From contig NC_081415.1 in NCBI RefSeq assembly GCF_030272615.1, positions 512,147,034-512,211,033 on the forward strand: 64,000 bases of DNA. Direction: 5' to 3'. A program made the position numbers and the translations under genes. This document shows, one piece after another, positions 11,940 through 23,555 of the stretch (its first letter is position 1; each line of letters begins with the position of its first letter). The stretch comes from Cryptomeria japonica. Taxonomy: Eukaryota; Streptophyta; Pinopsida; Cupressales; Cupressaceae. Under the pieces are notes generated by a model. The model was given only the letters and a program-made list of their open reading frames with translations. It was not told where the DNA came from and ran no database searches.

Positions 11940-12148
11940 AGTCAGATAATAAGATCGGTCGCCTAGTTATAGGATACAAAGAATTGGATTGTCAATCTTT
12001 AAGAGTTTATTCAATGCCATTAAAATTTTGCATTGTAAACAAGCTAGAGCCAAGAAGATATACTAGGTCTTAGAGGTGTGAAGGAATAGTTGACTATGTT
12101 TTTCAAGAATTGCAAAACCTAGATTTTCAGCCATCCTTTTCACCTAAG

Positions 12149-13663
12149 AGATGAGCAAAAAGTGTACCTCCTTCTCCACTCCCTTCACTTCCTATATCCT
12201 CAGTTTGTCAAGCCCTAACCTTGCATGGTGTTTCCTTACCTAGTGTAATCAATCTAACACCTCTCAATATCATTCTTCTAATGCTAGCCAACAATCCTTG
12301 GGGGGCTACAGTAGGTCTATTGAATCTGCGTCTAAATTTGAATGCTTTACCCAAAGGAGCGAGAGATCACTTACATAAATTTGGTGGTGATGGGAAGGTC
12401 ATAGTTGATGAACATTTAAATGAATTTAATGTTGCATGTGGTGTAATAGCCACCGAGCATGAAGATATTGCAGTAAGGTTGTTTGTATAAACATTAACAG
12501 AAGCAAATGCAGATTGGTTTTATCATTTGCCAAATAGTATAATAACAAACTAGCAAGATTTGAAAACTAGTTTTTAAGCTAGGTTCAATGTAGCAGAGGA
12601 TGAGAATTCTCTTTTGGCTCAGTTATCTCAATTAAAAAATGAAATCCCTAAATCTATGAGAGATTTCATGGCTAAATTTGATAAAATTATTCATAAAATT
12701 CTTGCAAATCAGAAACCTTCATATGATAACTTAAAATATTTTTTTATAAATTTTATGCCCTTAGAGATAATTTTGTGATTCATAGACAAAGAGTTGTGAC
12801 TTTGAATGATTTTAAAACACTTTCCATTGAATTGGAGGATGACTTGATCATTGAGGAAAAATGGAAGAGAGAAGTACAAGTGGCCAATGTGCAACACTCT
12901 ACTTCTTCAGGCTCTGTAACTCAGAGATTGATGAATGATGTAATAATGCTCAAAAGATAGTTACCCAAGGCTAGTACATCTTATTCACAAACTTACCAAG
13001 ACATACCAAGGAGGAATACAAATCAGTCTATGGGAATTGGGAATAAAGCCTTGCAGCTGCCCCCGACCAAAAAAAGATTGGCAATTGAAGCTCCACCACC
13101 AAAGCAAAATATGTTTTTTTTTTAATCTCGGTGATGATCATGATGGTACTTCTTGTCCAGAGATGGTGCATTATGCATAGCTGATTGGTTATAAATATTT
13201 TTCAAATGAACTAAGTGAAGAAGAATCTTTTAGGCAACCTGGTGACTCTAAAATCCACTTCTTGGAGTATGAGTAAGATTCAAAATGAGGAGGTCATGAT
13301 ATTTTGGTTACCTTGGACGATCCTTCTTGTGTTGTACTGAATAGAAGCTAACATAATGTAAAACCTCAAGGTGCTCCCTCATCTTCTATTGTGAATTATA
13401 AAGGTAAGGACATTGTTTCTAGGCTTTATAATAATGATTATAAGTCTTAAGAATCCTAGTTGATTAAATATTTAGAGACTGAGGGTTCATTTGATATTGT
13501 AGAGTTTTGTAAATCATCTCAGATTCACATTACACCACCCGAATACCTTTAATTAAATCCCAAAGAACTTGATAGGATAGTTAAGTTTGTAAAAGGAAAT
13601 AATGCATCACAAGCTGATGTGGTACAATAGTCATTTAATGTTGCATCGTCTTCCCAAGGCGAT
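12149..13663 (+). pseudogene. Element A gag
   Basis: Capsid precursor. The clearest stretch is 12221-12490, with LLMLANNPWGATVGLLNLR and a DEHLNEFNVACGVIATEHED segment that matches the start of the retrotransposon gag domain, continuing through stops as ADWFYHLPNSI, LKTSF and ARFNVAEDENSLLAQLSQLK near 12500-12640. Part of the C-terminal half shows in another frame at 12775-12960. No intact zinc knuckle is seen. The upstream boundary uses the first ATG after the primer site (12149) and is uncertain. The gene is broken by several stops and at least one frameshift. Confidence 0.6.
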
Positions 13664-14170
13664 GTGTCAATTCATCCTGTTACTCATGAAGTTATCCCTG
13701 AAATAATATCCCTTCAAATTGATGATACGTTATCTATTCTCGAATCAAAACCCAAGCCTTTTTATAAATATGTGTTCATAAATGGTCATAAATTAAAAAA
13801 CTGTATTATAGACACAGGTGCCTCAGATAATATCATGACATCTGAAGTAGCTAAGGCTTCAGGATTATCCTTAACAAAAAAATTTGGTAGATGTTATTCA
13901 ATGGACTCCAAACAAATACCCTTATTAGGATAGATCAAAGATGCTCAAGTGGTCCCTACCACTCATCCAAATAAAATAATTAAGTTAACCATTTTAATAG
14001 CTGATATGCATGCAAGTTACGACATGCTATTAAGTCGAGCATTTTGTAGAGACTTGGGTGGCAAGATAAAGATGGATTGGTCTCAAGCCACCATTCCCAT
14101 AGGGAAATAGCAAGTCATTTTGTAGCCTGAACCCAAATCTAAGTTCATCATTTTTCCCTCTAACGATCCA
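13664..14170 (+). pseudogene. Element A aspartic protease
   Basis: Retropepsin-type protease that would cut the polyprotein. The catalytic block IIDTGASDNIM (near 13806-13838) keeps the DTG triad, and the flap and C-terminal hydrophobic blocks follow: ILIADMHASYDMLLSRAF near 13995-14045. Stops at 13931-13933, 14108-14110 and 14123-14125 fall at QIPLLG, IGK and VIL. It is continuous with the RNase H-like domain that follows and, going by the DTG, decays less than its neighbours. Confidence 0.72.
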
Positions 14171-14182
14171 AAGGCTCAAATT

Positions 14183-14708
14183 TTGTACCATGAATGCCAA
14201 TTTAGAAATTATATGATTTTATCTGATAATGAACCTACAGAGAATTTTTCACAACTAGAGGCAAAGGAAAATCTATGGTTGATGGAATTTGATATGAGTT
14301 GTGTAGCATTAGGGTTTGGAGTTGGGGTAGTTATCATTCCTCCCTCTAGTATACACATCCTTTTTTATTTTAAATTGGAATTCAAGAACACAAAAAATAT
14401 TGCTGAGTATGAAGCCTTGTTGTTGGATTCTTGAAGTAGAAAAAATGGGACTAAGACTTCTACAAGTTAAGGGAGATGCAAAGTTGATTGTGAAACAGGT
14501 CAGAGAATTGTTCAATGTGAAGAATGAGATATTGAAGTATTACCGAAATAGAGTCTATGATAAAATTGAAGGTTTTGATGCATTTTCTATTGATGCCATT
14601 CCCAGAGAACAAAACTCCAAAGTTGATTCTTTAGTAATATCAGCTTCTCTATTAATTCCTTATCCTGAGTTTACAAATGATACCTATCGAGTGGAATTGA
14701 TATACTGA
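14183..14708 (+). pseudogene. RNase H-like domain upstream of RT in element A
   Basis: An RNase H of the archaeal or plant (RVT_3-like) type. Residues seen: the first Asp in WLMEFDMSC (near 14278-14304), Glu in NIAEYEALLL (near 14398-14427), Asp in LQVKGDAKLIVKQV (near 14461-14500) and the last Asp in NSKVDSLVIS (near 14615-14645), so all four acidic residues survive. One frame change near 14427-14440 splits it. It sits between protease and reverse transcriptase, not after the polymerase RNase H. In D the equivalent domain is downstream. The domain call is good; why it lies here is open. Confidence 0.75.
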
Positions 14709-14861
14709 CCTAGTGTACTTGATTATTCTGAATTTTTGCACGTCTTTGTGAATGAAATACAAATCAACAACTTGTTGCATTGTGTAGGAACATTCACAAA
14801 CACCTTCTTTGATAGATCGGGTGCTGAATGTAAGGAGTTTTCATTGGAGCAGGGTTGAGAA

Positions 14862-15911
14862 ATGAATGATGGAGTAACACAATTAAAAGGGAATAAAATT
14901 CCTAAAGGGTTGGTCTCTTTAGAACATCTTTTTGATCATCATGATGCCTATAAGAAGAGAAAAGATGACCAGATTCCTGCAGTCCAAGACGCTTATGGTT
15001 ATGAAAGAGTTAATATTACAACTAAAGAAGATCCTATGTATATAAATCTATGAAATGTTGCACACCTTTAGAGAAAGAAAGGTTCATCACTCTCTTGTTG
15101 GAATAAAAATATGTTTTCATTGGTATTATGATAAATTGAAGAACTTCAAGGAAAGAAAATTTCAATATCACATTCCTCTTAAACCTGCAATGAGTCCTTT
15201 CTGGAAAAAACTTAGAAATTTTAACCCCAAAGTAGATGAAGCTATATTTCAAGAGGTAGACAAAATGTTGAAAGCTAGGATTATATACCCTATTCACCAT
15301 TCTACCTGGATAGCCAATATTGTCCTTGTCGGTAAAAAAATGGAGAGATAAGAATTTGTTTGGACTTTAGGAATCTAAATTAGACCTATCTCAAAGATAA
15401 TTACCCATTACCTGCTATGGACCATACTTTGCAAACAATCTCAGGTTTAGAAATGATGTCTATGCTTGATGGCTTTTTTGGTTATAATCAGATTAGTGTT
15501 TCATAAAGTGACCAACATAAAACTACTTTCATCACTCCTTGGGGTAATTTCACCTATAAAAGGATGCCATTTCATCTAATAAATGTAGGATCCACTTTCC
15601 AAAGGGCTATGGTCTTATCTTTCAGTCATCTAAAAGATAAAATAATTGTTGTATATCTTGATGACTTAACTATCTTCTCAAAGAGGGGAGAGCATCACCT
15701 TAGAGACTTGAGGTGGGGTTTTCAAAGGTGTCAGGAACATGGAGTGTCGTTGAACCCAAAGAAGTCAATGTTTGGAGTTACAGAGGGTAAATTACTTGGC
15801 CACATCATCTCTAAAGGAGTTAGAGTGCATCCTGAGAGAGTAAAAGCAATTCAACGGTTAAGTTTACCATCAAACAGAAATGCAGTCAAGCCAAGTTCTT
15901 TGGGTAGGTAA
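14862..15911 (+). pseudogene. Element A reverse transcriptase
   Basis: Ty3/gypsy RT. The lead-in HIPLKPAMSPFWKKLRNFNP lies near 15170-15230; then come KARIIYPIHHSTWIANIV, DNYPLPAMDHTLQTISG, MSMLDGF-GYNQI, RMPFHLINVGSTFQRAM and the catalytic VVYLDDLTIF (near 15648-15680) with both Asp present. Downstream, NPKKSMFGVTEGKLLGHIIS matches the thumb side. There is a frame change near 15340 and stops at several points. The element is dead but clearly Tat-like. Confidence 0.83.
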
Positions 15912-16306
15912 ATTTTATGAGGAGATTTGTTCCAGATTTTGCATAAATCACAAGGTACATTGTGCACGTGATGAGTGAAAATAAACTATTCAAAATGAAT
16001 GAAGAGGGAAAGAAAGAATTTGAATCAATAAAGTAAATTATTGCTCAAGCACCTATTCTTGTTAATCCAGATTTTAAGAAATATTTTATCATCTATTATT
16101 ATGCCTCGGAACATACCATGTTAGGGATTTTGTTACAAAAGAATGAAGTGACTGAGGAGTTGCCCTTAGTCTTATTTGTTGGACTTCAAGATTCCTGTTT
16201 TGTAGTTGTTGCATATTACTTAACTTATGGGGATTGTCTAGAGAATATCTCTCCAAGAGAAAAAATAGAATCTGAGATTAAAGACTGCCAAATATGTTAT
16301 TTTTGA
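15912..16306 (+). pseudogene. Remnant polymerase RNase H of element A
   Basis: After RT the frame shows a PDFA-like linker, a KLFKMNEEGKKEFESIK segment near 15985-16035, and then PILVNPDFKKYFIIYYYAS with an LLQKN block near 16050-16145. This is the first half of the usual gypsy RNase H. Its Glu-containing and final Asp-containing blocks are not found; instead an unrelated-looking VAYYLTYGD segment follows and leads into the integrase region. I read this as an internal deletion near 16170. Confidence 0.55.
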
Positions 16307-17440
16307 TGATGTATTGTTGAAAAAGGGGCTGGATGGAATTTTCCTATGCTATGTGGACAACTCACTTTAAGAGTCACTATTGAAAACATTAAATGATGAA
16401 GCCCATGGTGGTCATTTTTCATCAACAATATCTACCTACAAAATCCTAAGAAATTGTTATTATTGGCCAGGTATATTTAAGGATGCATATGCTTGGGTAG
16501 CTAAGTGTTAAAAATGTAAGTTATTCACAGGAAAGCCACAACTTTCAACATTACCTTTTAGACCGGTAGTTATTGATGATTGATGAATTATTTAAACAGT
16601 TGGGTTTAGATTTTATAGGTCCCTTCTCACCTACCTCAAGTGCTGGACATACACACATACCGATCGCTACAAATAATTTCACCAATGGGTTGAAGTTATT
16701 CTAGTGCGCAAGACAACTTTAGAGGTTGTTTGTAATTTTCTTAAAGAAAATATTCTGGTTTGATTTGGAGTTCCTCAGAAAATTGTGGTTGATAATGCAA
16801 CCAACTTATTTTCTGCTAAGATTTCATTATTTTGTTATGATCATGGGATATCTCTTGCTCACTCATCAGATTATTATCCTTAGGGTAATGTCCAGGTGGA
16901 GTCAAGTAATAAAACTTTGATAAATATTATGAAGAAGTTAGTGAGTGAAAATTTCAAAGATTGGCACAAAAGATTGTATGAAACTCTTTGGGAAGATCAC
17001 ACATCTGCAAAAAGAACTATAGGGATATCACCTTTTGAAATAGTGTACGGCATGGGGGCTCAAGTGTCACTTCCCTTAGAACTTGCAGCTTCAAAGTTAC
17101 AGACTGTTATTCAAGATGTATATTTTCAAGATTCTCTAGAGAAGAGGATTATGCATTTGATGAGGATTGATGAAGAAATGGATAAATTGGTTTGCTCAGA
17201 TTTGAAAATATCAAATGAGGGTCAAGAAAATATTTGATAGGAGAGCCAGACAACAAAAATTCATGTTGGGCGACTAGGCTCTTCTTTAGGACAGAAGAAG
17301 AGAACCAAAAGGTGCACATGTGAAGTTCAAATCATTATGGACAAGACCATTTACAATTCAAGAGGTAAAAGGCCCTAATTCTTTCAAGTTAGCATATCAA
17401 GATGGTACTATTCTTCCCCTAACCTACAATGGGTAGGATC
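16307..17440 (+). pseudogene. Element A integrase
   Basis: The zinc-finger region shows GGHFSSTIS and YYWPGIFKDAYAW with a Cys-x2-Cys whose first Cys codon is now a stop (near 16510). The core shows a GLDFIG block (first Asp, near 16604-16620), IVVDNATN-type sequence near 16785 (second Asp) and SSDYYP-GNVQVESSNKTL (Glu, near 16866-16920). The C-terminal part from 16896 stays open to 17237, including SPFEIVYGMGAQVSLPLELA. Stops and frame changes are common in the first half. Pol ends near 17434 at a LPLTYNG-like tail. Confidence 0.75.
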
Positions 17441-17630
17441 TGTAATTATATCAATTGTAAGCAGGAGTCCCCCACAAGTCTTGTACATAAGTTTTGTTGT
17501 GTTTGGTTTGTTGTTTTAGTTCCATTTTTGTGTTTGTTTGGTCCTTTTGATTTAAGGCTCATTTGCAAAACCAGAGATCCTGAGGTTCATATCTTGGTCC
17601 CTTGTTGTCCCACTCCCCAGTCAGAGCCAA

Positions 17631-18146
17631 TGTTAGCCCCCCCTACCTTCATTCAAAATTTCAAACTTGGAGGTCGCCTTTTTGGTGTTTATTTTCTCTT
17701 TCGGTCATATACTTACTCTCTTTGAACTTTAGTCATTGAACCTTTTCAAAGTTAAAAGTTCAAAGTTCAAAGTTCAAAACATGATTTAAAGAATTTTCTT
17801 CATGGATTTATTTTATGGTAAAGTGAGATTTTTATTGCAATTTGTATTGAACTTGAACCGTAGAACCTATTTGGGTCAAGGTCGAAGGTTCCAAGTCGGT
17901 CATACGTCTGTTCTATCTCTGCTCGTTAACTCTTCTTTGCTATGTCATGTAGTTAGTGTTAGTGTTGTTCTGTTTTATTTCTCAATATTGAACTTGAACC
18001 TTTGAACCTCTTGGTTTTTGGTTCAAGGTTCAAAGTCAAATTCTTAAAGTCTGAAGTTCTATGTAGAACTAACACATGCATCATGAAGTGAATGTGATGG
18101 CGGAAAAAGAGAATATTTTGGGGGATTCAAAATGTTAGTTTCTTAA
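17631..18146 (+). repeat. Element A 3' LTR, first 516 bases
   Basis: Begins TGTTAGCCCC and matches 7010-7526 closely, including the TTCAAA repeats, the hairpin and a closing AATGTTAGTTTC. The match stops where element B starts (TGGTGTAGG at 18147). The remainder of the LTR is expected on the far side of B, outside the window. Confidence 0.78.
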
Positions 18147-19752
18147 TGGTGTAGGAGCACCCTTCCAGACTCTTTCTATTTCTTTTTCTTGTTGGTGATA
18201 CGCTTCTTATGAAGCCATTGTACATGAATAAGAGCTATGAGCTCATGTGTGCTAGACTAGGTCCTAGTTAGGGTCCTAGTGGAGATCTTAGGGGTTATGA
18301 GTCAAGATTGTGATTTTCTTGAGAATGGAGGGTATGTGTGTCCTTGAAGTGTTTAGGGGTCCTTTCTAACATGTTCGTGTCCTTAGGTTGGCCCATTGTG
18401 TGTCTAGGAGTCATAAAAAGTAACATTGGGAAAGTTGCTCAAAAGTTGCAAATGTTGCATGACAACTTCTAAAAGTTGTCAAGCAACTTTTCCACCATAA
18501 TGTCAAATTCTTTAGGTTAGTGTGGAAAACCCTAGTTTGGGAACATAGACTAAGGTATAGGTAGTATAAGTACTTGCAAACCCTAAATGAAAGGGTTGGA
18601 TGTCAGAGATTCTACGGCCCTAGAAAAAGATCAGACTGAGACTGTGAAACTGTGACTAGTCAGTTTGTATGAAGCAATCAAGCAAGTTAATGGATTGAAA
18701 AATGTCTAAAAATATGTGGAATGTTCTCCATGGTGTAAATAATTTCATTTCAAGCAATTAGTTTAGGTTCTTACTTGCAGATTGAGTGTGTGTGTAAATA
18801 GTCTATAAATTGTCTTCTTACTGTCCAGTTTTGGATAGGATTGTGTAAATGAAGTCTTAACTCCATTCCCCATTGTGGAACCACCATGAAAACATGGGGA
18901 ATGGATGCAAAGACCTTGTACATTAGTCCCAAGCAAGAAAGGCCCTTCAAAATGCAGGGAGGCCAAGAAAAGACCTACTCCTAGTCGAGAATGATTGTGC
19001 CCAGTTAGGAGAGGTTGAATTGCAGAGGTCTTGGAGAGCAAGGTTGAATAGTGGAGAGTACATCCTTTGGAGGAAGTGTAGAGGAGTGTTTGAAGCATAA
19101 ATGGTGTGAAGGAGGAGCCTCCACCAATCCAAACAAGGTGGCTAACACTCAAAACCTTCACTGTGACCTAGGCAGACTATAAAACCTTCATAAAATCCTT
19201 GTAAAACCCCAAAATTCGCCCTAGGCACTGTACGACCACTTGGAGGCCTAAAACCTAGAAAATATTTGAGCGCTTGCCAATTGAATGGCAGTCCATTTTG
19301 GGAGTTAGGGTTTTTTGTGCATCATTTGTGAGAGGGAGCCCTAGAAGACCGGTTAGGAGGCCTAATTGGTCCTAATCCTTGTAGCCCTTTTTGAAGGCAA
19401 AAACCCAAATTTGTGAAATCGGTAAGGGGTTAGAATCTTGAAACCTCTTGGGGGCTCATAAATGGGTGGAAAAACCTTAAAATAGACCTCAAAAAAACTT
19501 GCTAAGACCTTGGAAGGTGTGGAACAAGATTAGCCCTTATTAGCCATAGTAAGGGATTTTGAGTCTCATGAGTAGGTGAAACCTTAGGAGCAGCATAGAA
19601 ACTCATTGGTGGGTGGATTGGGCAAGGTCAGGGGATTCCTCAAGCAAAGAAAGTCTTAGAGATCCTAGGGTGTGAGGAGAACACTAGGAGATCGAAGGAA
19701 AGGATCCAAGAGCATAGACTAGGCTAGTCTATCCCAAAACCCCATCCCATCA
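18147..19752 (+). repeat. Element B 5' LTR
   Basis: Starts TGGTGTAGGAGC and ends CCCATCCCATCA just before the primer site; the ends TGGTG and CATCA form an imperfect inverted repeat. The first roughly 755 bases reappear at 55706-56453, where E then cuts the 3' copy. It contains a CAACTTCTAAAAGTTG-type self-complementary stretch near 18460-18490. The minus-strand open frames at 18763-19161 show no motif and are not genes. Confidence 0.85.
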
Positions 19753-19755
19753 GAT

Positions 19756-19767
19756 TGGTATCAGAGC
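19756..19767 (+). other. Primer binding site of element B
   Basis: TGGTATCAGAGC, the complement of the 3' end of plant initiator methionine tRNA, three bases after the 5' LTR. Confidence 0.85.
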
Positions 19768-19831
19768 ATGTGAAAGACTTGTTGGACTGTGTATGTCTCT
19801 ATATACTAGTGAATCAGTAGGGGAGAGTAGA

Positions 19832-20917
19832 ATGGTTACTAATGTAGAGTTGGCTAGAGAGGTGGAAGAATAGAAGGAGAAGAATAGGCTCCTTGAAGTA
19901 GCAATGAGTAAGATAATGGATAAATTGCAGGAAGTGGTGGATCAGAGGACACATGAACCTTGGGATGAAGACACCAAGGGTAAAGGAAAGAGAACTATGG
20001 ACATAGATGACATAATTCTTGAACCAGATCCCTTATTCAATGAAGAACCTTTTGTGAAGGCTATTAAGGCTTTGAACACCAAAGCTTTTGAAGGATTGCC
20101 ATATTTCAGTGGAAGAATGGACATAGACACTGTTATGGAATGGATTGATGGCATGGAAAACCACTTTGAGTGTGAGGGAGTGATAGAGGCTTAGAAGGTT
20201 AAAGTTGCCAAATCAAGATTAAGGGGAGCAGCTTTGACATGGTGGAAGTACCTGCAAGAAGAAAGGGTTAGCATGGGAAAGCTACCAATTGCAAATTGGA
20301 AAGCTATGGTGAGTAAGATTAAGGAAAACCACTTACCAGAGGATTATGAAGTCCAACTTCATAAGAAGAGACAAGGATTGAAGAAGAAAGATCTTGATGT
20401 AATCTCCTACACTGAAGAGTTCCAAAAGCTATGTCTTAGATCAAAGGTTCAAGAAGATGAATCTATTAAGGTGGCTAGGTATCTAAGCGGCCTAAAGTGG
20501 AACATACAAGAGGAGATAAGCCTATGGACTCCTACTACTGTTCAAAAATGTCATCAGCTTGTTGTCAAGGTAGAAGAGAGGAACAAAAGGAAAGGAGACT
20601 CCCACAACAGGGGTAGAGGTAGAGGTAGAGACCAAGTGAATCACCGAGGTGGTTACCAAAGCAATACAAATGAGCCAAGGAACCAAGGAGAAGCCAAGTT
20701 GACTAAGCATGGTAGTGAAACCAATCTCAGAGGAGGACACTCTAGAGGAAGAGGTGCACAAGGTGGTCCAAATAGGTGTAGAGGTACCGGCAGAGGTAAC
20801 TCCTATTTTGCAACAATGAAGTGTTACAATTATGGACAATTGGGACACCCGACATATAGATGCCCTGACAAGCCTACCACATCAAACAGTGGAAAGAAGG
20901 TTGTTTATGCACAATAA
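19832..20917 (+). pseudogene. Element B gag
   Basis: One frame from the ATG at 19832 to 20917, broken by TAG near 19871 and at 20192-20194, the second falling where Gln is expected before KVKVAKSRLRGAA. The retrotransposon gag domain is clear: ALTWWKYLQEER, ENHLPEDYEVQLHKK, TEEFQKLCLRSKVQEDE and VARYLSGLK. An Arg/Gly-rich basic stretch (near 20590-20800) leads to one zinc knuckle, CYNYGQLGHPTYRC, in which the second Cys has become Tyr, so metal binding is lost. Start chosen as the first in-frame ATG after the primer site. Confidence 0.85.
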
Positions 20918-21574
20918 TACTCTTCAAGAAGCAAGACATCGGATGTGGACCAGATTGAATCAAAAGTTGGTGAGAATCTGATGTTCAATAGGATTTTGAT
21001 CAAATAGCCGATTAAGGAGGAACCCAAACATAGGAGAGCATTGTTTAGGGTGAGATGCAAAGTTCTTGGTAAAGTGTGCAAGGTGATAGTTGATACAGCC
21101 TCAACTGATAGCATCATCTCAGAAGAGGTAGTGAGAAAGTTGAAACTCGCAAGAATACCCCACACTAATCCTTAGAAGGTGACTTGGTTTAACAAAGGAC
21201 AAAGTGCACTAGTCAATGAGTAGACTTGGGTAGAGTTTTCTATTGGAGGATACAAGGATAAGATCCTTTGTGATGTATTGCCTATGGATGCATGTAATTT
21301 ATTGCTAGGAAGACCTTAGCAATTTGATAGGAAGGTGATATATGATGGAGAGGATAACTCCATATCCTTTAAGAAGGACAAAAAGACCTTCAAGATTCAA
21401 TCTTTGACAGAGGATGAAGAGGGAACTTCAAAAATAGCTAGTGTTTTAATGGCTACTGGTAAGGAATTATTGAGTTTTCTACATGGTGAGGAGATAGTGA
21501 AGTGGCCCATCTTTGTGAAGCCAAGGGAGGAAGAAGACAAGTTGCAAGTAGAAGTAGCCAAGGAGGTGAAGTAG
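20918..21574 (+). pseudogene. Element B aspartic protease
   Basis: The active-site block reads IVDTASTDSIIS near 21086-21120; the usual DSG/DTG has Ala in place of Gly. A hydrophobic C-terminal block DACNLLLGRP lies near 21286-21318 and is followed by a TAG at the Trp position of a GRPW-type motif. Other TAG stops fall after LIK, TNP and LVNE. Continuous with gag upstream (TAA at 20915-20917) and with RT downstream (TAG at 21572-21574). Confidence 0.72.
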
Positions 21575-22521
21575 ATGTTGCAAGAGTATAAGGATATAGT
21601 GAGTGATGGAGCACCTGCAACACTCCCACCAAGAAGGTCTATAAGTCATCAAATAGACTTTGGTCTTTGTCCATCCTTACCTAACAAGGCTGCATATAAG
21701 CTCACACCTAATCAGAATGAGGAAGTAGAAAGGCAAGTGCAAGAGTTATCAGAACAAGGACTGATTAAGAAGAGCATCAGCCCATGTGCAATCCTGGTAG
21801 TGCTAGCATCAAAAAAGGAGGTAAGTGGAGACTTTGCACTGACTCAAGAGAAATCAATTGGATTACCATAAGGTATAGGTTTCCTATTCCTAGGATAGAG
21901 GATCTAATGGACTGTTTAGGAGGGGCTATGTATTTTACCAAGCTAGACCTTAAAAGTGGTTATCACCAGATAAGAATTGAGGAGGGTGATGAGTGGAAGA
22001 CTACTTTTAAAACCACAGATGGATTGTATGAATGGCTTGTGATGCCATTTGGGCTTACTAAAGCTCCAAGAACCTTCACGAGGTTGATGAATGAGGTGTT
22101 GAAAGACTTCATAGGCAGATTTGTGGTGGTGTACCTAGATGACATTCTCATCTATAGCAGAACCAAGGAAGAGCACCTTGAGCATTTGAGGTTAGTTTTA
22201 GAAAGGTTGCATGAGGAGAAACTATCCATCAACCTTGAGAAGTGTGACTTCTTGAAGCAAAGGTTGGTTTACGTAGGATTTGTGGTGTCCAAAGGAACCT
22301 TGAAGATGGATCCAAGCAAAGTGGAGGCAATTTTGAATTGGCCTGCACCTAAAACAGGGACTGAAGTTAGAATTTTCCATGGATTAGCTCAATTCTATAG
22401 GAAATTTGTGAGGAATTTCAGTGGTTTATGTGCACCAGTTCTTGACACCATTAAGGGAGGTCTGAAAACTAAGTTTAAATGGACTGAGCAGGTAGACAAA
22501 GCATTTCAATTGTTGAGATAG
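21575..22521 (+). pseudogene. Element B reverse transcriptase
   Basis: Gypsy RT: SHQIDFGLCPSLPNKAAYKL, then [61 protein letters not shown] and the catalytic [12 protein letters not shown] (near 22123-22158). A single missing base near 21820, inside the run AAAAAAGGAGG, puts the catalytic core in the next frame. From there the core is open to 22521, where a TAG follows LLR at an expected Gln. Among the better kept polymerases of the window. Confidence 0.9.
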
Positions 22522-22940
22522 GAAGTAGCCACAAAACCTATCCTTTTCCTACCTACGTTTGATAAGTTATTCACCTTGGAGTGTGATGCAAGTGGAGTTG
22601 CAGTAGGTGGTGTGTTGAGTCAAGAGGAAAGACCTGTGGCATTTTTCAGTGAGAAGTTAATGAAGAAAAGAAGAAGTACTTAGCTTATGACCTAGAGTTA
22701 TATGCATTAGTGCAGTCTCTTAAAAAATGGAGGCATTACCTACTTCCAAAAGAATTTGTAGTGTTCACAGACAATCAGGCATTGAGTTACATAAACACTC
22801 AAGAGAAGCTAAGAAATAGGCATCTGAAATGGATGGAATACCTCCAATCCTTCACCTTCACCATCAAACATAAGAAGGCGCAGCTTAACAGGGTGGCAGA
22901 TGCATTGAGCAGGAAGTTGTTGACAGTTCAAGAATTATAG
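22522..22940 (+). pseudogene. Element B RNase H
   Basis: The blocks [17 protein letters not shown] (first Asp, near 22575-22625) and, after a frame change near 22660, YDLELYALVQSLKKWRHYLL (Glu, near 22685-22745) and VFTDNQALSYI (Asp, near 22760-22793) are followed by VADALSRK (last Asp, near 22892-22915). All catalytic residues are present; the frame is broken by one missing A in a TTAATGAAG context. Confidence 0.85.
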
Positions 22941-23555
22941 TTGCAAAGCATAGGCATAGAAGGTTTCAAATACCTCTATGAAGGAGATGAAGACTTTTCA
23001 ATAGCTTACAAGGTTTTCATAGAGTTTGAGAACCATTTCCATGGTGAGTATGCAGATTATACTCTCCAAAATGGTCTCTTGTTCAAGGGTAACTAGTTGT
23101 GTGTACCTAGGGGATCAATGAGGGAAAACCCCATCCAAGAGAAACATAATGGCAGTTTGAGTGGACACTTTGGGATTAACAAGACCTTGGATTTAGTACA
23201 GAGGTACTACTATTGGCCAAAGTTGCCAAGGGATGTGAAAAGATATGTAGAACAATGTGGAGTATGTCAAAGAGCCAAAGATGGATCAAGCAATGCTGGT
23301 TTATATCAACCATTACCGTTTCCTAACAGACCTTGGGAATGCATAAGCATGGACTTTGTAGTAGGACTTCCCAAGACAAAATATGTATGGACAACATCTA
23401 TGTGGTAGTAGATAGATTTTCCAAAATGAGTCAGTTTATCCCATGTAAGGCCACACATGATGTAAGCTATGTTGCACATCTCTTCTTCAAAGAGATTGTT
23501 AGGATTCATGGACTCCGTTTAAGCATTGTTTCAGACAGAGGTAGCAAGTTCATGG
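22941..23555 (+). pseudogene. Element B integrase, N-terminal part
   Basis: The zinc finger shows His in SGHFGINKTL, then YYYWPKLPRDVKRYVEQCGVCQRAK with both Cys. The core starts with [12 protein letters not shown] (first Asp, near 23350) and, after a frame change near 23380-23395, [15 protein letters not shown] and [12 protein letters not shown] (second Asp, near 23520-23552). The gene stops here because element C is inserted; it resumes at 54810. Confidence 0.85.

Larger units (their letters stand above)
7010..18146 (+). mobile_element. Element A: Tat-like Ty3/gypsy retrotransposon
   Basis: Order seen: LTR, primer site, gag, protease, RNase H-like domain, reverse transcriptase, remnant RNase H, integrase, start of the 3' LTR. 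The beginning of the left LTR (7010-7526) is repeated at 17631-18146, where element B interrupts it. The primer site at 11923, rather than just after 7526, implies an LTR of about 4.9 kb. The internal region of about 5.7 kb is normal for gypsy. The element is dead, with many stops, several frame changes and an apparent deletion in RNase H. The rest of its 3' LTR should lie beyond the right edge of the window, after B. Confidence 0.75.

Noticed and set aside
18763-19161. Minus-strand frame of 132 codons
   Set aside because: Lies inside the 5' LTR of B, has no motif and is not kept in the 3' LTR copy beyond the E cut.
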